From assembly GCA_963642885.1 (NCBI GenBank), contig CAVIJI010000006.1, positions 1 to 64,000 on the forward strand: a stretch of 64,000 bases of DNA. The letters are read 5' to 3'. This DNA comes from UMGS1696 sp963642885. GTDB taxonomy: Bacteria; Bacillota; Clostridia; Oscillospirales; CAG-272. Below are positions 61,468 through 64,000 of the stretch, in pieces; position 1 is the stretch's first letter, and each line of letters begins with the position of its first letter. The translations under genes and the position numbers were made by a program. The notes under the pieces were generated by a model that was given only the letters and a program-made list of their open reading frames with translations, made no database searches and had not been told where the DNA came from.

Positions 61468-63213
61468 TTAAAGACCGCGCTTAATGTAGTGTGTGTGGAG
61501 AAGCTCATGAGCCTTGTGTGAATTGGGTTCACCGAGGAATTCCTCGTAAACCTTCTTGATGAGCGGGTTTTCATGAGACTTTCTGTACTCGAGCTTTTCG
61601 GAGTCTGCCTTGTAAAGAACGGATGCACGGAGACTCTTGAGGTCGACATTGTTGCGTACAGATGCGGGCTGGAGAGGCTGACCGCCGCCGTTTACACATC
61701 CGCCGGGACAAGCCATTATCTCGATGAACTGAACATCGTATGTTCCGTCCTGAACACCGCGGAGAAGCTTATTCGCATTAGCTGTACCTGATGCAACTGC
61801 TACCTTGAGCTCGATATCGCCGAGCTTGTACTTAGCGAACTTGATGCCTTCAGTACCGCGAACTTCGTCGAATTCGAGTTTTTCAAGAGGCTTTCCTTCG
61901 ATAACTTCGGCAGCCGTACGGAGAGCGGCTTCCATAACACCGCCTGTAGCACCGAAAATTGCGCCTGCACCGGAACCGATGTCGATAGGCTGATCGAACT
62001 TTTCGTCGGAGAGTGCCTTGAAGTCGATACCGGCCTGGGAGATCATTCTTCCGAGTTCACGTGTTGTAACGGCAATGTCAACACCGGGTATACCGTTTAC
62101 ATCCTGACCTTCTCTGCCAACCTCGAACTTCTTAGCTGTGCAGGGAATAGCGGAAACGAATACGATATCTTCGGGGTTGAGACCGAGCTTTTCTGCGAAG
62201 TATGTCTTGTACATTGCGCCGAACATCTGCTGAGGAGACTTGCATGTTGAGAGGTTTTCGGTCATTTCGGGGAAGTAATGTTCACAGTACTTAACCCATC
62301 CGGGTGAGCAGGATGTAATCATCGGGAGTACGCCGCCGTTCTTAACTCTGCCGAGGAATTCGGTAGCTTCTTCCATGATTGTAAGGTCGGCTGTGAAGTT
62401 CATGTCGTATACGCCGTCGAAGCCGAGCTTCTTGAGAGCGGATACCATCTTGCCTTCAACATCCGTACCGGGTTCGTAGCCGAAGCATTCGCCGATAGTA
62501 GCACGTACAGAGGGTGCACAGCAAATAGCAACATGCTTTTTGGGATCGGAGATAGCATCGAGAATCTTCTGAGTATCGTCTTTTTCATAAAGAGCACCTA
62601 CGGGACAAGCTACGATACACTGACCGCAGTTGATACATGAGGTCTCTGCGAGAGGTTTTTCGAATGCGCTTTCGATCTTGGAGTCGAAGCCGCGGTTTGC
62701 AACTCCGATAGCACCGATGCCCTGAAGCTTGTTGCAGGCAGCAACACAGCGACGGCAGAGGATACACTTGGAGTTATCTCTGATAATGGAAACAGAGGAA
62801 TTATCGATTTCGGGCTTGCTTTCCTTGGGAGAATAGCAGAAACGGTCTTCGTCTACTTTGTATTCCTGGCAAAGCTTCTGAAGTTCGCACGTTGTAGAAC
62901 GAACGCATGTAAGACATTTCTTGTTATGAGCGGAAAGAACGAGCTCGAGGTTTGACTTTCTGACTGATCTGATTTTGGGAGTGTTTGTCTGAATTTCCAT
63001 GCCTTCGTTTACGGGATATACGCAGGCTGCAACGAGGCCTCTCGCGCCCTTAACTTCAACGAGACATAAACGGCAAGCACCGATCTGGTTTATATCTTTA
63101 AGATAGCAGAGTGTGGGGATGTCGATGTTGGCGTATCTGCAGGCTTCAAGAACAGTTATGCCGGCAGGCACGGAATAATCGGCACCGTTTATTTTTACAT
63201 TTACCATATTCAT
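61468..63213 (-). CDS. [FeFe] hydrogenase catalytic subunit (HydA/HndD-like)
   Basis: A 581-residue cytosolic hydrogenase. Order: [2Fe-2S] plant-ferredoxin domain (CYLKDINQIGACRLC), His-Cys 4Fe-4S site (HNKKCLTC...CELQKLC), two 4Fe-4S clusters (CILCRRCVAAC, CINCGQCIVACPVG), H-cluster domain, small-subunit tail. H-cluster loops: TSCSPGW, AIPCTAKKFE and MACPGGCVNGGGQP. The first has Ser where characterised enzymes have the proton-relay Cys (TSCCP), and the second has Ile for Met. With the NuoF-like gene 22 nt upstream it is part of a NADH-linked, possibly electron-bifurcating complex that disposes of electrons as H2. Confidence 0.95.
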   Translation of the reverse strand: MNMVNVKINGADYSVPAGITVLEACRYANIDIPTLCYLKDINQIGACRLCLVEVKGARGLVAACVYPVNEGMEIQTNTPKIRSVRKSNLELVLSAHNKKCLTCVRSTTCELQKLCQEYKVDEDRFCYSPKESKPEIDNSSVSIIRDNSKCILCRRCVAACNKLQGIGAIGVANRGFDSKIESAFEKPLAETSCINCGQCIVACPVGALYEKDDTQKILDAISDPKKHVAICCAPSVRATIGECFGYEPGTDVEGKMVSALKKLGFDGVYDMNFTADLTIMEEATEFLGRVKNGGVLPMITSCSPGWVKYCEHYFPEMTENLSTCKSPQQMFGAMYKTYFAEKLGLNPEDIVFVSAIPCTAKKFEVGREGQDVNGIPGVDIAVTTRELGRMISQAGIDFKALSDEKFDQPIDIGSGAGAIFGATGGVMEAALRTAAEVIEGKPLEKLEFDEVRGTEGIKFAKYKLGDIELKVAVASGTANANKLLRGVQDGTYDVQFIEIMACPGGCVNGGGQPLQPASVRNNVDLKSLRASVLYKADSEKLEYRKSHENPLIKKVYEEFLGEPNSHKAHELLHTHYIKRGL

Positions 63214-63235
63214 TTATTAATTCCGACCCTTTCAA

Positions 63236-64000
63236 TTATTTCTTGGAGATAGCGCCGAACTTACACTTTTCGATACAAGCTCCGCACTTTACGCACTTTT
63301 CCTTGTTAATAACGTGAGCTTCTTTAACCTTACCTGAAATAGCTCCGGCAGGACAGTTTCTCGCACAGAGAGTACAGCCGCGGCACTTATCGGGATCGAT
63401 TTCGTAGGAGAGAAGCTTCTTGCAGACACCTGCGGGACACTTCTTATCAACGATGTGTGCGATGTATTCATCACGGAAGAAGTGAAGCGTTGAGAGAATC
63501 GGGTTAGGAGCTGTCTGACCGAGAGCGCAAAGAGAAGCGGATTTGATGTAGTTAGCGAGCTCTTCGAGCTTATCGAGGTCTTCCATCTCACCGTTGCCGG
63601 ATGTAATCTTGTTAAGGATTTCGAGAAGTCTTACGGTACCGATACGGCAGGGAGAACACTTACCGCAGGATTCATCAACCGTGAACTCAAGGAAGAACTT
63701 CGCGATATCAACCATACATGTGTCTTCGTCCATTACAATAAGTCCGCCGGAACCCATCATACAGCCGATCTTTGTAAGGTTATCGAAGTCGATTGCGGTG
63801 TCGATAAGAGATGCGGGGATACATCCGCCTGAAGGACCGCCCGTCTGAGCTGCCTTGAATTTCTTGCCGTTCGGGATACCACCGCCGATTTCTTCGATGA
63901 TTTCGCGGAGTGTTGTACCCATAGGAATCTCAACGAGACCTGTGTTCTTAATCTTACCGCCGAGAGCGAATACCTTTGTACCCTTAGAGCCTTCGGTACC
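63236..64000 (-). CDS. NuoF/HndC-like flavin subunit of the hydrogenase complex, 3' part
   Basis: The frame is open to the right edge of the window, so only the last 254 residues are present; an internal ATG at 63922 is not the start. TKVFALGGKIKNTGLVEIP, GGPSGGCIPASLID and GSGGLIVMDEDTCMVD are NuoF motifs; ESCGKCSPCRIGT with a following Cys binds the N3-type 4Fe-4S cluster. The C-terminus adds two ferredoxin-type 4Fe-4S motifs (CRGCTLCARNCPAG, CVKCGACIEKCKFG), as in HndC/HydB. It oxidises NAD(P)H with FMN and passes electrons to the catalytic subunit. Confidence 0.93.
   Translation of the reverse strand, partial: GTEGSKGTKVFALGGKIKNTGLVEIPMGTTLREIIEEIGGGIPNGKKFKAAQTGGPSGGCIPASLIDTAIDFDNLTKIGCMMGSGGLIVMDEDTCMVDIAKFFLEFTVDESCGKCSPCRIGTVRLLEILNKITSGNGEMEDLDKLEELANYIKSASLCALGQTAPNPILSTLHFFRDEYIAHIVDKKCPAGVCKKLLSYEIDPDKCRGCTLCARNCPAGAISGKVKEAHVINKEKCVKCGACIEKCKFGAISKK

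Overview
The window looks like a chromosomal contig from an anaerobic, fermentative, monoderm bacterium of the class Clostridia, probably a gut species. Pointers are strong GGAGG ribosome-binding sites, consensus TTGACA/TATAAT promoters with 17-bp spacers, TTG starts, class III fructose-bisphosphatase, the Rrf2-SufCBDSU order, a multi-subunit [FeFe] hydrogenase, an SLH-anchored surface protein and several plant/host-glycan hydrolases. I cannot name the genus. A 178-base run of N lies inside lepA; both flanks read directly into each other, so I think no sequence is missing there.

Layout. 0-2.8 kb (minus): a partial HhH-containing protein, a DUF554 membrane protein and a lipoprotein tyrosine phosphatase. 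3.0-5.6 kb (plus): class II aldolase, acyl-ACP thioesterase, and a lipoprotein barnase with its barstar. 5.7-6.0 kb: tRNA-Gly, tRNA-Arg, tRNA-His (minus). 6.2-10.8 kb: an orphan solute-binding lipoprotein, a TIM44-like/zinc-ribbon membrane protein, and a CorC/HlyC transporter behind a ~390-nt structured leader. 10.9-22.1 kb (minus): ten close-packed genes from a promoter at 22.1 kb: CapD, CpsB, a DUF5011-like protein, two BY-kinases, an S24/S26-like peptidase, an LCP ligase, then RuvX, PepC and a PHP phosphoesterase. No glycosyltransferase, flippase or polymerase is present.

22.2-30.4 kb (plus) is the most unusual part. A 1771-residue secreted protein with an N-terminal GH20 domain is followed by a 120-residue peptide with an MKKIYEAP start, an HPr-kinase-like protein, a radical SAM/SPASM enzyme and a PqqD-like carrier, ending at a strong terminator. 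It reads as a peptide-modification (RiPP-like) operon attached to a giant surface enzyme. A perfect 11-bp hairpin sits between the peptide and kinase genes, between the only plausible Shine-Dalgarno and the kinase ATG.

30.4-38.3 kb: lepA, hemW, a D-2-hydroxyacid dehydrogenase, a glycerol-1-phosphate-dehydrogenase-like enzyme and class III FBPase. 38.3-43.7 kb (minus): the complete SUF iron-sulfur operon headed by an Rrf2 regulator, with inverted half-sites over its promoter. 43.8-46.5 kb: a GH2 beta-galactosidase. 46.7-48.9 kb (plus): an ECF sigma factor, a small two-TM protein, a multi-TM protein and a PrsW-type intramembrane protease, which together look like a regulated-proteolysis signalling unit. 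49.0-58.8 kb: a paralogue of the small two-TM protein, followed by a 3151-residue SLH-anchored surface protein. 59.0-61.4 kb (minus): GH43 and GH27 glycosidases under one promoter. 61.4-64 kb (minus): the [FeFe] hydrogenase catalytic subunit and the end of its NuoF-like flavin subunit, which runs off the right edge.
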